64,000 bases of DNA. Source: Stichopus chloronotus. Lineage: Eukaryota; Echinodermata; Holothuroidea; Aspidochirotida; Stichopodidae. Position numbers and translations under genes: made by a program. Position 1 is the stretch's first letter, and each line of letters begins with the position of its first letter. The DNA is taken from contig CM037848.1 in the NCBI GenBank assembly GCA_021234535.1, forward strand, positions 17,315,444 through 17,379,443. Direction: 5' to 3'. Below, in pieces: positions 1 through 10,931 of the stretch. The notes beneath the pieces are model-generated. The model was not told the DNA's origin. It worked only from the letters and a program-made list of their open reading frames with translations, and did not search any database.

Positions 1-868
1 TTGATTTTTCAGGAGCCATTGGCTGTGATTGCATTCTACTGGCAACACTTTTCCGCCTCATTGACTGCTTTTCTTCTTTATCTGCTGGTGATGGAGATGG
101 ACGAAAGAATTCGGCAAAACTCTTTCTACGTGTTCTGGGAGGTTCTGAACTAGAGAGCAACTTGGGCTTTTGTAACAGTTTATGTGTGGCTGGTGATTCT
201 TGCATAGTCGTAGGAGAAAAGGTGACATGTCTGGTTTGGGATGCTTCCACTTTATCTCTTGGTGAAGATTTCAAGGAAGATTGACCAGCAGAATCTTCAG
301 TCACTTCTGGTTTTCTTAAATTAGTCATAGAGTTTTCCTTCTGTGACATTTCAGATACCAACTCTACCATACTCTTCTGTCTTACAACCTGAGGATGTGA
401 TGTCCGTCGATGAATGACTTTGGTGTTATTGCTTGATTGGGATAATTCTGATCCATCTGAAGCGGAGCTTGGGGTCTCTGGGTGGTCTTCATAGTCACTC
501 TCAAAGTCAGATTCTTTGTCCGATTCAGTAATTTTGTCCATTGGTGCAAATTTTGCTACACTTGGGAAAACTAATTCCCTTTGATTGTATGATTTACCAT
601 TTGTTACATTGGTGTTTGGTGGACCAATTAATGTTGCCCCTTTTCTTTGCAATGGAACCTTTGAAGGGCCTTTTCCAAGTTTTAACTTTGCAATATCTTT
701 CTCTAGTAGAGCTATTTTTTTCTCTTGCTGTAGGCTTTGTTCTTCCATCTGTTCTTGAAAATATTCCACCTCTTGTTTTAATGTCTCTTCATAGTAACCT
801 CGAATTTTGTCACCAACTTGCATGATCTTTTTCTGAAAGAAGCTCTTGTCATGAATGCCTTTGTCCAA
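1..868 (-). CDS. Ankyrin-repeat gene, exon 7 (partial): coiled coil and Ser/Lys-rich tail
   Basis: The minus strand stays open for 289 codons from a clear acceptor (TTTTTCTCAG just above 868) to the window edge, with no donor seen, so the exon continues outside. It begins LDKGIHDKSFFQKK. About residues 15-65 are heptad-like and rich in E/Q/K/L (a coiled coil, with QVGDKIRGYYEETLKQ and LLEKDIAKLKL). The rest is hydrophilic and probably disordered: an acidic patch (SDKESDFESDYEDHPE), many Ser/Thr-Pro sites, and basic Ser motifs such as RRKSFAEFFRPSP that resemble basophilic kinase sites. It joins exon 6 in phase 0. The layout suggests an ankyrin scaffold, with the repeats binding a partner and the coiled coil oligomerising. 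I do not recognise the orthologue; diversin/ANKRD6 was considered, but the tail does not resemble it. Confidence 0.8.
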   Translation of the reverse strand, partial: MDKGIHDKSFFQKKIMQVGDKIRGYYEETLKQEVEYFQEQMEEQSLQQEKKIALLEKDIAKLKLGKGPSKVPLQRKGATLIGPPNTNVTNGKSYNQRELVFPSVAKFAPMDKITESDKESDFESDYEDHPETPSSASDGSELSQSSNNTKVIHRRTSHPQVVRQKSMVELVSEMSQKENSMTNLRKPEVTEDSAGQSSLKSSPRDKVEASQTRHVTFSPTTMQESPATHKLLQKPKLLSSSEPPRTRRKSFAEFFRPSPSPADKEEKQSMRRKSVASRMQSQPMAPEKS

Positions 869-1419
869 CTGAGAAAAAGAACACAAATATAAGTATTGGC
901 CCTGTAGTGTATTGTCAATTAGTGTATTGTTTGTGACTATGATACTTTGTAAAAATATGGCCAGCCTGTGGCTGTTACAGACGTTGGAAGATTATAGTTT
1001 TGCTTTTTCATGATCGTTACGAAGTTCCAAAGTTGAGCAATGTGAAAAATGTTTCATTCTCACCAAGGAAGCATATTTCTGGGTGGCCCTAACACACATT
1101 ATCTCAGCCATTCTTGCATGGTATTCCCTTCTGATTGATGATTGGTTTTCCTTTTATGTGTGATCATTTTTTTTCCTACTTTTTTTTTTGTTGGGGTGTG
1201 GCATGAGTTTGATTGTGACACTTAACGTGCAAGTAGGTATGTCTGTCACAGAGGAAGCATCAGTTTTTTCTCTTGGGAGGAGCTGTCATTGGGAAGGTGT
1301 TGTTTGACATTTCCAATATGTGTTGCAAGAATGAAACATGTCTGCTTTACATAAACAGTCATTAAGTGTGTGCATTATCTCAGTGTAAGGTATTTCAGCA
1401 GTCATTTCCTCAAACTTAC
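869..1419 (-). other. Intron between exons 6 and 7 of the ankyrin gene
   Basis: No coding or repeat signal is recognised. The intron has a GTAAG donor at 1415-1419 and a pyrimidine-rich acceptor next to 869. It contains T-runs near 1168-1188. Confidence 0.6.
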
Positions 1420-1494
1420 CTTCTTGCGATGGTTTCGTATTTCCTCCATTACTTCAGTATGACCCTGCTCAATTGCAAATTCTATGGCAGTCTT
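1420..1494 (-). CDS. Ankyrin-repeat gene, exon 6 (last ankyrin repeat)
   Basis: A 75-nt, 25-codon exon bounded by acceptor GATGCAG and donor GTAAG, phase 0 at both ends. It encodes KTAIEFAIEQGHTEVMEEI followed by a basic end (RNHRKK). TAIEFAIEQGHTEVMEEI matches the two helices of an ankyrin repeat (consensus TALHLAAxxGHxEVVxxLL), with the usual TPLH motif relaxed to TAIE as in capping repeats. The basic tail leads into the coiled coil of exon 7. One exon per repeat agrees with exons 3-5. Confidence 0.8.
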
Positions 1495-2627
1495 CTGCAT
1501 CTAAGAACGGAAAAAAATGATTTCACATTACCGAATTCTGACCTCATCAAGTGATCTGGCCCACCATTCACATTCGTTTATTTTCGTTTTGTTTATTTAT
1601 TTGTTTTATCACAACTTGTACAAAAAATATACTACAATAAAAGTAAGAGTTATCTACATTTTGTACAATTGTAATGGGAAGTGTACCATAAAGCCAGAAT
1701 GGCTTAACAGAGTGGCGCACTCCCCGTACAAGTATATATGATGATAGTTAATACTTCAGCACAGAGAAATGAAAAAAGAAGAAGAAATACCAATTAAGGA
1801 AATGTATCTATACATATATAGACACACATCAATTACATATGTATATATTCATACATATATATACTTTCACATAAACATGCACATATAAAGTACACACATA
1901 CATTAACATAGCATGTTCAAAACTGTTTCAAGCTTATTCACCATCGCCGACATTGCCTATCCTAAGAACGGCAGCATGGAAGTAGCTAATTGCATCATAG
2001 TGCATGATTACCTTTTGGCAGACTTTGACATGAAGGCCCATAAAGGACCATACATCATCACATGATAGTGATGTTTTTGGGTGCAGGCCTGCTGTTAAGT
2101 TTTAAGAGTCAGTTCAACACCTAAGACGGAGAAACAACAATACCAGTGATCAAGTTGTCATGAAACTTTTAAGGAGATGTTAACATTGTAGCCTCCCACC
2201 CAAACTACAAGTAGCATCAAGTCATGTAGGAGATATGTCGGCATGTTGCCTATATAACATGCACAGATACGCAAACCTGAAAGAAATCCCAGCTTTCAAG
2301 GGTTACTGTGTTATTGTAATATTGCATTAGTAACTTATAAATATTGCGGCAGGCAGATTAGAAGTACTTGTTGCTAGTCGACTTATCTCCTTAGCCTAAA
2401 ATAGGCTACCATGATCACAGGTTTCCTATACAGTCACAAAATTTGATATCAATGTTCGAAAGCCCATTTGGGCCAAAGAAAAAGACATTTTTCAATTTGC
2501 AATTAAAGTTAATAGTTTATTTAATGATTTGTAACTACAAAATACACTTTTTTTGGGCCCTAATGGCCTTTCTTCCCAATGTGAAAAAACAGTGTAAGTT
2601 TATTTTGAAATCAGAAATATAACTTAC
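1495..2627 (-). other. Intron between exons 5 and 6
   Basis: About 1.1 kb without recognisable coding sequence. The stretch 1800-1900 is an AT-rich microsatellite of TATACATA/CACACA-type words; nothing else is identified. Confidence 0.5.
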
Positions 2628-2729
2628 TTTGCTTGGGGTCTCTACCTCTACACCCATCTCAAGAAGGGTTTTGACTACATTTGCCTGTCCTGTCCATGAG
2701 GCAATATGGAGGGCATTGATACCTATCGG
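2628..2729 (-). CDS. Ankyrin-repeat gene, exon 5 (one ankyrin repeat)
   Basis: A 102-nt, 34-codon exon between acceptor GTCTTTCAG and donor GTAAG, phase 0 on both sides. It encodes one full ankyrin repeat: PIGINALHIASWTGQANVVK, then TLLEMGVEVETPSK. The NALHIAS turn-helix, the GQANVVKTLLE second helix and the GVEVE loop are canonical. The hairpin positions fall at the exon borders, so repeat and exon are co-extensive. This is the clearest repeat in the gene. Confidence 0.88.
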
Positions 2730-4469
2730 CTGAAAGACAAAATATATCATAATATGCAATGATATTGATAAATTTTTAATGGTATTTGTTATAGCAAAGT
2801 GTTGGCCTCACACATTGAATTGATTACACACCGGTGCAGTCTTCGACGCAGTGGTGTCAACTGTCAGTGGAGGAGGGGGATGCCCCCATGGGAAACCTGT
2901 TGCCCCTGAGATTTTGGATTTAAAACAAAATGATAGATCTCCTGTAGTCAAGGTATTCAAGGACCAGGTTTCACATCTTTTGATTCCTCTTAGGACTAGG
3001 AGAGGCAGCAATTTATTTACCTCTCTTCACAGTGTTGCATTGCATGATGGGAAATGAATCATATCGTAACAGACCAACTACATAGAAGGAACTAGTGTAA
3101 GAGTTGTGACCTTTGTTTCCAGAACATTCAAGCCAATCCCTTATCAAACTTTTCACTGGTGTGTCAAATTTCAAGGCTGAATACGCCTTGAATTCAAAGG
3201 GCAAAGAGGATTTTTTTTGTTTTTAATAATTGATATTACATAGCATTTTGTATTACCATGAGACAACTGGGAACCTTTCTTGACCATATAAGTCTTTCTT
3301 CAAACAGCAAGATCTTTAGTTACGGAACAAGATATTGGCAAGGGGTTTTAAAAAGCTAGCATTAAAATATTCTCTCCTTCAGTTGCCACTAGAATATTAT
3401 CAAATGGATTCCTAATCTATTCCCATCTAACAATAGGCTACAAGTTACCTTCTCTTAAATTTTCAGTTTGTCCTCTACTATGGTGAAGTACAGTAATGCA
3501 CGTGTAGGCAGACGCAAATTGTGTTGCGATTTTACGCCCGAGTTGGTCATTTTGTCCCTTGATACCAATTATAAATATCTATATTATCAAAAGAAACTAC
3601 ATTTGAACATCTATGAAGTCGTGAATCAGCCAAGTGATCCAGTATATATTCGAGACAAGTTAATGTAATATTTCCATGGATTTGCATTCTTTCATAAATT
3701 GTAAACTTAGAGACAAATCAGTTAAAGAAGAAAATGATCATAACTCACTTCCTTCAAAAGTTAAAAGCATTCAAAGCATAAGAACGCAAATGATTAAAAA
3801 GCTTCAAACAAGATATGAGCCCGATTGACCTAGATCATCATATTCCTCTCAAATCAGTATGTATTTACTACAAATTTCATCAAGATCATATCTAAAATAG
3901 AGTTGTTGAGATGAGCTATTCACAAAGTACATTGGTAGCCTACTCACATTTGTGAATATTTTCTAGTAGCCACCCTCAGGTAACTTCTATTTCGGGTTGA
4001 AATCTTCTCTAGTTCAAAGTCCCTAAAATGAGCCGTATCATAACACTGAGAAAATTCTTGGATTTTTTTGTTTGCTATTTAAGTATTAAACACTTTTTTT
4101 TAATTAAGATTTACCTAATCGGCTTGACGTATGCAAAAGACAGGTGCATGTGTCTATGTATGCGAATACTTGACAGGAAATGCACTTTCCGGGCACTATA
4201 TCCTTATCCAAACAGGAATTATTTGTCCAGGTTAAACTCATGTTACATAAATCAATCAACGTCACAATTTTTCACGTAATATTGAATTGCTCATTAATAT
4301 TTTCCGATGGTTCATTTCTCAATCAAATAGTGTGATATTCAGAGAGAGCGTAAGTTTATCTTCATTTGGAAATAACTTATTTTTAAGTTTCTGCACTCTT
4401 TTCCCGGTTTCAGCGACTCTTAGATTCGTTCAGCCTCCGACATTCATACACAGGCTGGTGGAGTGAACT
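2730..4469 (-). other. Intron sequence between exons 4 and 5, left part
   Basis: Part of the 4.7-kb intron 2730-7424. Short open frames occur around 2808-3204 and 3468-3668, but they lack splice signals and family motifs, so I read nothing coding here. Confidence 0.4.
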
Positions 4470-4730
4470 ATTTGCTCAGTGATCTCAACATTTATTAACG
4501 AAATGATGAATGGCTGACATTTTTGAACTCTGCAAACATGCCAGATCTTGTTAAATGTTAAGTTGGTGAATTACAATGTGTTGTGATTTCAACAATTGTT
4601 TACAAAATGAACATTACTGACATTTTTGAGCACTGCCAGCATGCAAAATTTTGCTTAATGTTCAATGAGTTCTAATTAATTGTGATCTCAGCAAATATTT
4701 GTATTTGCAAAATATTTAACTGCTGATTTT
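4470..4730. repeat. Degenerate ~105-bp tandem repeat
   Basis: Two and a half diverged units start with GTGATYTCAACA/GTGATCTCAGCA at about 4477, 4581 and 4682. The first two share CTGACATTTTTGA followed by a GCNNNCATGC block at a constant offset. No coding sequence is seen. Confidence 0.45.
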
Positions 4731-5094
4731 TAGGGTATGCATAAAACGAAGACCTCGAAGATGAAAGATATAAGACGTGTGAAATCAGGGAGTTGCTTAT
4801 AATAGCAACTCACTGGTATACCTGAGAGAAAGATTTATTGGTATGACAAAAAACAAATCTACACAATGAGATTAGCATCTCGTATGAACATTTATGAACT
4901 TCATAAATAAATCAAATAAAGTGATTTGTCGTTCCATAACCAAGATTTTTCAATCGAAGGGGGAGTGCGGACAATTGGTCGATTACCATCCTGGGAAACT
5001 TTGGCATCCCAAAAAACTGTCATCGTTTTTCATCAACAAAATAAATGGAATTAATAGACCGGTCTCCGTTAGAGTTTCGATAATTTGAGTCAAA

Positions 5095-5172
5095 GTCTTC
5101 GTTTTCCGATCTTCGTTTTCGAGATTGGCATAATAGGGCTAATGTAGAAAACGAAGACCGAAAAACGAAGAC
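5095..5172. repeat. 26-bp inverted repeat with 26-bp loop (hairpin)
   Basis: Arms 5095-5120 and 5147-5172 are reverse complements at about 24 of 26 positions; the left arm starts GTCTTCGTTTTCC and the right arm ends CGAAAAACGAAGAC. Each arm is itself a doubled CTTCGTTTTC word. A related CGAAGACCTCGAAGATG word lies at 4746. It could be a tiny foldback element or the end of a longer one. Confidence 0.6.
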
Positions 5173-5382
5173 ACAGTAAAATATCAGATTTCACCTTTCA
5201 AAGAGATTTGAAAGCAATTGGAAACGTTTCTTAAAGTAATTGCGTGTGTACCGAAAAACCATAAGGATAAGATTATGTTTGATCTTAACTTTTTGGTTTC
5301 GATGATAATCGCAACCTTTGTAATCATGCATATGTGTGTGTGTGTATGTATGTGTGTATGGGGGTGTGTCAACGTGGCTTTG

Positions 5383-5728
5383 TTTAGGGCGCCGAACGGG
5401 GACACACACAGGAACTTCAAGCTTGCAACCGGGGTTACGCCGAAAAACGGGGATATCCCCGTTTCTGGATATTTTAACATAATGCCAATTGGGGTATCAG
5501 ATATGCGCCCTTAACTTGTAGGTGAATCTAACTTTTTCCCCAATTACCTATTTTATGGATCTATACCTGTCAGGGTGTATGTGTGTAAAAAATTATACAC
5601 ACAATCCCGTTTCTGGCGTGAATCGGGGATACATGCAAGACTAAATTCCACTTACTGGGGACATATGCAAAGTGGGGATATCCTAATTTACGTGAGGAAA
5701 AGTTCATGTCCCCGATCGGCGTCCTAAA
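5383..5728. mobile_element. MITE-like element with 22-bp terminal inverted repeats
   Basis: The left end 5383-5404 (TTTAGGGCGCCGAACGGGG...) is the inverted copy of the right end 5707-5728, with 20 of 22 positions matching. The 346-bp element lies between two GT-rich microsatellites (5336-5370 and 5730-5748) and directly precedes the AGGTCA satellite array. It has no transposase frame, so it would be a non-autonomous DNA transposon of unassigned superfamily. The open frames across it on both strands are by-products. Confidence 0.6.
5445..5464. repeat. Perfect 20-bp palindrome inside the MITE
   Basis: AAACGGGGATATCCCCGTTT is fully self-complementary. It sits within the 5383-5728 element, which repeats GGGGATAT/ATATCCCC words elsewhere (for example GTGGGGATATCC near 5665). 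Confidence 0.7.
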
Positions 5729-5759
5729 TGGGTATGTGTGTGTGTGTATGCATGTCCCT

Positions 5760-6500
5760 GACGCCCTACCTTGTAAACACGATATCTCAAGAAGGGAAGC
5801 TTGGACAGATCCCATATTTGGATGTATGTAGGTGTACCACATTGAGCAGAAGAACCCTATTGCTTTTGGTGGAGGTCAAAGGTCATTTGGGGTCAACAGG
5901 GGTCAAAATATGAAAACGTTGTAAACACGATATCTCAAGAAGGGAAGCTTGGACCTATCTCATATTTAGCGTGTAGGTGTACCACATTGAGTGGAAAAAC
6001 CGTATTGTTTTTGGTGGAGGTCAAAGGTCATTTGGGGCCAACACGAATCAAATTGTGAAAACCTTGTAAGCACGATATCTCAAAAAGCAAAGCTTGGACA
6101 ATTCTCATACTTAATATGTAGGTGTACCACATTCAGTAAAAGAACCCTATTGTTTTTGGTGGAGGTCAAGGGTCATTTGGGGTCAACAGGGGTCAAATTG
6201 TGAAAAACATGCAATATTTCAAGTGGCAAAGCTTGGACAAATGTCATATTTAGTGCATTGGTGTACCACATTGAGTACAACATCTTTATTGATTCTGGTG
6301 GAGGTCAAAGGTTATTTGAGGTCAACAGGGGTCAAGTTGTGAAAACTTTGTAAACACAATATCTCAAGAAGGGAAGCTTGGACAGATGTCATATGAAATA
6401 TATAGGTGTATCTTATAGAGTTCTAGAACGATATTCTTTTTTAATGGCGGTTAACGGTCACTTGAGGTCAATAAGGGTCAAAGTGTGAAAACATTGTAAA
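5760..6500. repeat. Tandem array A of the AGGTCA (DR1) satellite, five ~145-bp units
   Basis: Units run GTAAACACGATATCTCAAGA, a GGAAGCTTGGACA block, a GTGTACCACATTGAG block, then TTTTGGTGGAGGTCAAAGGT, and end GGGGTCAA...TGTGAAAAC. GGAGGTCA anchors fall near 5873, 6018, 6163 and 6302, with a decayed one near 6440. Perfect AGGTCA-A-AGGTCA direct repeats occur at 5873-5885 and 6018-6030. The array lies in an intron of the ankyrin gene and belongs to the same family as the arrays near 43.9, 48.5 and 53.9 kb. Confidence 0.85.
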
Positions 6501-7424
6501 TAAACTGTGTCGAGTTACCTGGTATACGTGGGCATGGCATTGACACCTACTCCTACAGTATCAAAATTAACAGCTTACAAGTATACCAAACATACCAGGT
6601 GTACCCGGAAAATGGATTGTACGTCTTAAAAAGTAAAGCCGTGTGAAGAAACCAGTTGATAACCCTTCGCTTCTCAAGTTAGTGGATCAGAGAGTACCGT
6701 ACTGAACTGTACGTGATTGGAATAGTGCCTTTTAAGTGTAGATTAGGGTACGTATCCGTAGTTTCGTATATATAAGTCATATAAATGTATGAAAGGTTCT
6801 TACAAGTCTAAATGGGGAACTAAGTAGAATCACCAAAGTTATATTCAAGTTAGAGTTTGGTAAAACCTCAAAACTGATTCCCTTTCGACTGGGTCAAACT
6901 TTTTGGTTGGAGCACGTGGAACATTACTTGCGACACATCAAAAGGACTTTACTTTCATAGGACAAACATTGAATTCTAGTGAGAATTTCAGAAAGGCTTG
7001 AGGTTCTGCTCGATTAGTTACTAATTATAGTAACTGTATGTGATACAAATTCATATCAATGATGTTGCACTATTGGTGATAAAAGTGGTTTTCAGAACAT
7101 AAAATAATAAAGTCAAGTAACATTTTTTTCGCAAAGTTCTACGAATTGTTTCATTCCCTACACACTACGGAGAGTGAACCTTTCGGTCAAGTTGGCCGTC
7201 TTGTTCTCGGAAGTTCTCCCTCTGATGTCGTTCTTGGTTTCCTTCTTGATTTCGGAAATCCCGGCCTCGACTACAACACTGCTGGCTGTCATTAACATTT
7301 TTCATCAAGCTCGTTTAGTGCATTGCATGAGTTACAAACTCGATGATGTAATAAATAAAATGACAAAATGTTTGTTTGGTTCGATCTTTTAACACTGGCC
7401 GCGAAAGAGCGTTTCTACACCTAC
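6501..7424 (-). other. Intron sequence, right part of intron 4
   Basis: Mostly featureless. A minus-strand open stretch at 7158-7282 has GC-rich third codon positions unlike its surroundings and ends in TAG; see findings. The rest shows no gene or repeat that I can name. Confidence 0.35.
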
Positions 7425-7523
7425 CGAAATGATTTCATTTCCATCACATCCAGCACCTATGAGAACTTTAGTAGCTTCCACATGGCCATTACCAGCCGCA
7501 CATAGTAAAGGAGTGTATCCTTC
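7425..7523 (-). CDS. Ankyrin-repeat gene, exon 4 (one ankyrin repeat)
   Basis: Exactly 99 nt, 33 codons, the canonical ankyrin length, between acceptor GAACAG and donor GTAGG, phase 0 both sides. It encodes EGYTPLLCAAGNGHVEATKV, then LIGAGCDGNEIIS. It has the TPLL variant of TPLH, the CAAGNGHVEATKVLI helices and the GAGCDG loop. With exons 3 and 5 it forms a continuous repeat stack. Confidence 0.88.
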
Positions 7524-8156
7524 CTGTTCAATATGAAATGAAAAATAAAATATGAACCTTGCGGCAGAGCCTTTTTCTCACCATTGACACCTAAAAAATA
7601 TATCTGTAAAAGAACTTGATGCGGTGAAAAGTAATGGATAGTGAAAGCGTATGCCAAAATTAGGAAACAAGTAGGTACCTACAGTGATGTACACTAACGT
7701 ATCCAAGTTCTTTGTTTGGAAGGCCAAAACTGGTACTACATTGATATGGGGTCTAAGAGGAACGGATTCCACCTCTACATTTCCTGTAACTTAATCCGCT
7801 CAGATCAGGTGACAGAAATTTGTACACTTCGGAAGTTAACATATATCTAAAAACTTTCCCGCTAGGTATAATTCTATAAACAACTTCATGGGGTCCACCT
7901 TTGGGTAGTGCCATGGTCCCTTGTTCGGTAGAGTATAGGGGTGATGTAGAGTCCAAAATTTTAGTCTTACTATAGTTGTTTCTCGATCGTCTCTGCTTAG
8001 ATTTATAGGCTATCATGTGTAATGTGTGACTTTTCTACATGCTAAGTAGGGACGTGGATTTTCGTGACAATGAACCACAATTGATATATGAAATCGTTCG
8101 AAATTGAATATGATATGTAGGCTTAATAGGCTAAATTGGGTAATACGTTGCCCTAC
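7524..8156 (-). other. Intron between exons 3 and 4
   Basis: About 630 bp, with only short spurious frames on the minus strand (7578-8016) and no family motif or repeat recognised. Confidence 0.4.
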
Positions 8157-8258
8157 CTTGGTCTTCGCGGTGACGTCACTACCCAACGCCAGTAAAAGAT
8201 GAGTAATACGTGTGTGGCCAATCAAACATGCCTCGTGCAGCGGGGTGAGAAATTCTCT
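8157..8258 (-). CDS. Ankyrin-repeat gene, exon 3 (one ankyrin repeat)
   Basis: Encodes (RE)FLTPLHEACLIGHTRI, then THLLLALGSDVTAKTK, a textbook ankyrin repeat with TPLHEAC, GHTRITHLLLALG and DVTAK, ending at donor GTAGGG in phase 0. Three overlapping AG acceptors exist. AAG before 8258 gives a 102-nt exon in phase 0. The AG before 8254 gives 98 nt, which restores frame after the 106-nt exon 2. The second is arithmetically preferred if exon 2 is spliced as drawn. Confidence 0.82.
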
Positions 8259-8890
8259 CTTCAGAAAACAATGAAATCAGCAGATCATAAATATGAACGA
8301 CAAAATAAATATCTTCTTTGTGCCTACACAACGTACACCATGAGTAGGCCTAAGTGCTTCACACTGGCAACTGCATGCATGGATGTCTGTATAGAGACTA
8401 AATAGCTAAAAACAACTTGTAATTTTGAAGCTTATAACTTAGAGTTTCGTAATATGCTATGTCTGCTAACGATATTTTCATAAATGTAAGTAGTCAATGT
8501 TTTCCTGCCACTTGTGACCCCTCCCGGTAGGCCGTTGGTGTTGACATAGCTGTACACTGGTAGGCCTACTTAGGTTATAATGCACGGTTACTGAACTATA
8601 CCATTATTGTAGGTATGCAAGAAGGTAGGTAGACGAGTCATGGGCGTCAATCCCTCGTCAGGGGTGATTTGTTTAGGAATTTACAGTATTATAGTAACAG
8701 TTGATTTACATGAGTATTCAACAAAGTCGAAAGTTGGTGGCTTAATTTTTCGACTAAGCATGCAGACCGACAAAGACAGGAGATATCATGGTTCTGAAAT
8801 GTTTAGTCCCCTCGTGGGGTGAAATTTTTTTTCCTGGAAATCAACTCCATTAAAAATGATAATTCATCCAGATTTCTTCTGGCGGAGGGG
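8259..8890. other. Intron sequence, no feature
   Basis: No coding motif or organised repeat is recognised. A poly-G tract (about 14 G) begins near 8887, next to the Penelope-like fragment. Confidence 0.4.
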
Positions 8891-8899
8891 GGGGGGGGG

Positions 8900-9492
8900 G
8901 TGTCAGTCAAACGTGGAGGATTGTCCAAGTCCAAGACTAGAGGTGGTTCTCTTTCTATGGGTTTGGTGGTAAGATAGTGCTCACGGTTTTCGAAAGAAAT
9001 GCCTCTAGAGGCAGTGGCAAATTCTTCTTCCCCATAGTTTCGCAGTAGAAGTTACTCTTTAAATTCATCTCTTTTATGGATGAAGTCGGTCTCATTGTTA
9101 CAGAGACGCAGCACTTCTCCTTTAATAAAGCCTTTAAAGGTGGCAAGTGGATGTGCAGAGTTTCTATAGAGGTGTTGATAAGTTTCAGTAGGTTTGGTGT
9201 AGATTTTCGTATCTAGGAAACCAGTAGGGTGAAACTTAGGACCTTTGAAAATTCTCAGATCTAGGTAGGTGACTTTAGAGTTAGAGATTTCTACTGTGAA
9301 CTTGAGGAGATGATGAATTTCATTCATCCTCACCACTAGTTTCTCGAGCTCTGTGGCTGTTCCATCATACAGCCAAAGGATGTCGCCTCTGTAACCAAGC
9401 CATTTTAGGATTTTAGGATCCGTTGGGATAATCTGTTTCTCGATTTGGTGCATAAATATATCACAGATTTCTGGTGAAGCTTGACTACCCAT
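8900..9492 (-). pseudogene. Penelope-like retroelement, reverse transcriptase fragment
   Basis: The minus-strand frame 9492-9052 reads MGSQASPEICDIFM..., WLGYRGDILWLYDGT, KFTVEISNSKVTYLDL and YTKPTETYQHLYRNSAHP. This order is characteristic of Penelope-like RT: the MGT.ASP block, the YxDD region, 'FLD', then 'LY.KPTD.HQYL...SCHP'. The catalytic YxDD is replaced by YRGD, so it is inactive. The frame shifts near 9060 and the next block (LLLRNYGEEEF) continues the RT C-terminus to about 8900. No GIY-YIG domain follows. It sits in the intron between exons 2 and 3 of the ankyrin gene, in the same orientation. Confidence 0.75.
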
Positions 9493-10931
9493 GGCGCAGC
9501 CTATTCTTTGGCAGTTAAACTTTTTATTAAACTCAAAGCAATTCCTTTTGAGGATGAGTTCAATTATAGTTTGCGCATGGAGGTGGGAGAAATTTTATTC
9601 CCTCAAGTTTACCTATATACATATAGGCGGCCTATATTGATACTAATCATGTCAATTCCCGCTTATTTCTGATATTTTCAGCAAGATATGCAGTATTTAA
9701 AAAAATGGGGAATGTGAGTGGGGGCATGGCCCAATGGCCTCCCCCCTTTGTACTGCTACTGACTGTCGCCAGAATGTTTGATCTAAAAAAATGAAGTGAA
9801 AAAATGTTCAGTTCTGCCGAAACTTGTGACAAGTACACACCATTTTTAATTTCGGAAATAGAAACTTTCAACACATGAACAACGTTTGTCGGATTATCAG
9901 AGTAAATAGTAAAGGTGCTTCATATTTAGACACCAGGGAAAGAGTTTGGAGACCACTGATTTAAAATAATATACCGTTGACACTATCTAAGAGAGTACTA
10001 CCATGAGTTGGAGCGTCGGCGTACTGACGAAAAATACGTTTACAAAAATACTTGCCGTATCGCAGAAATTAGCACTTCGAGGCAAAATTTTTAACACGGC
10101 AGATTTCATTACAGGGGATTTTAAGGTGTGAGGGGGGGGGGGGGGGGAGCAAAGCATGCTTGGTCACACTAATAACTTTGAAACTGTTAGACTTCCTTCA
10201 TAGAGATTTTGGACATTGCCTATGTGGTTTCACATCCCGTAAGAAATATAGGGAGGTCCTGCGTCAGGTTGATAGATTAGATAGTGTTCAATCGCCTACG
10301 CCAAATTTCCATTACTGTTTTGTTTTCATGACTGTACTTCCTTGCACCATCGATGGGCTGTATCATTGTGTGTCCGGCCTATCACAAGCAGACAGGTCGT
10401 ATCACACATACCATCATCACACAACATGACAAGTTCGGGGGGGGGGGGGGGCTGACATCAGTGGAGTGTCCATGGGGGGTTCTGGAAATTATCCCGCGCA
10501 CTTTTCTGATAATTTTTTCCCTACATTTCAAAAAACGCCGTAACAGTTTGGTAAATTTATGAGACCTGAATCTGCCCAGTTTTACATAGGAAGGGGTCTC
10601 AGATAACTTCCAATCAGCTTACAAAACTCCTGCCTCCATAGCGTTTGTGCGTAGACCTACGTTTATTAATAAATACCGACATAGTAATATTCTGATACAA
10701 TCCCAGGGAAATAATATGTGCCGGATGTCAATTTGTGGATGGGATTTAAAACTCTGTTCTCCACCTCTCAAGGAAACGGAGAATATGCTCTACATCCCCT
10801 CCCCCCCCCCCCCCCACACACACCAATTGATGCCCATGGAAAGAGTCAAACTCGTGATAAAACAATGAACAGAATAGTTGCATTTTATGTTTAGCTATGT
10901 CAATTCAGATGTGATGATCCATTTAGGCTAC
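9493..10931 (-). other. Intron sequence with poly-G tracts
   Basis: No gene recognised. Homopolymer G runs occur near 10131-10147 and 10437-10451, and a C run near 10799-10815. Confidence 0.4.

Noticed and set aside
2808..3204. Several overlapping short frames in the ankyrin intron
   Set aside because: No motif, no splice sites in agreement with the exon phases, and frames on both strands of the same segment.
5184..5842. Overlapping 60-98 codon frames on both strands
   Set aside because: They are translations of GT microsatellite and MITE sequence (HTHTHTH, VCVCVCM).
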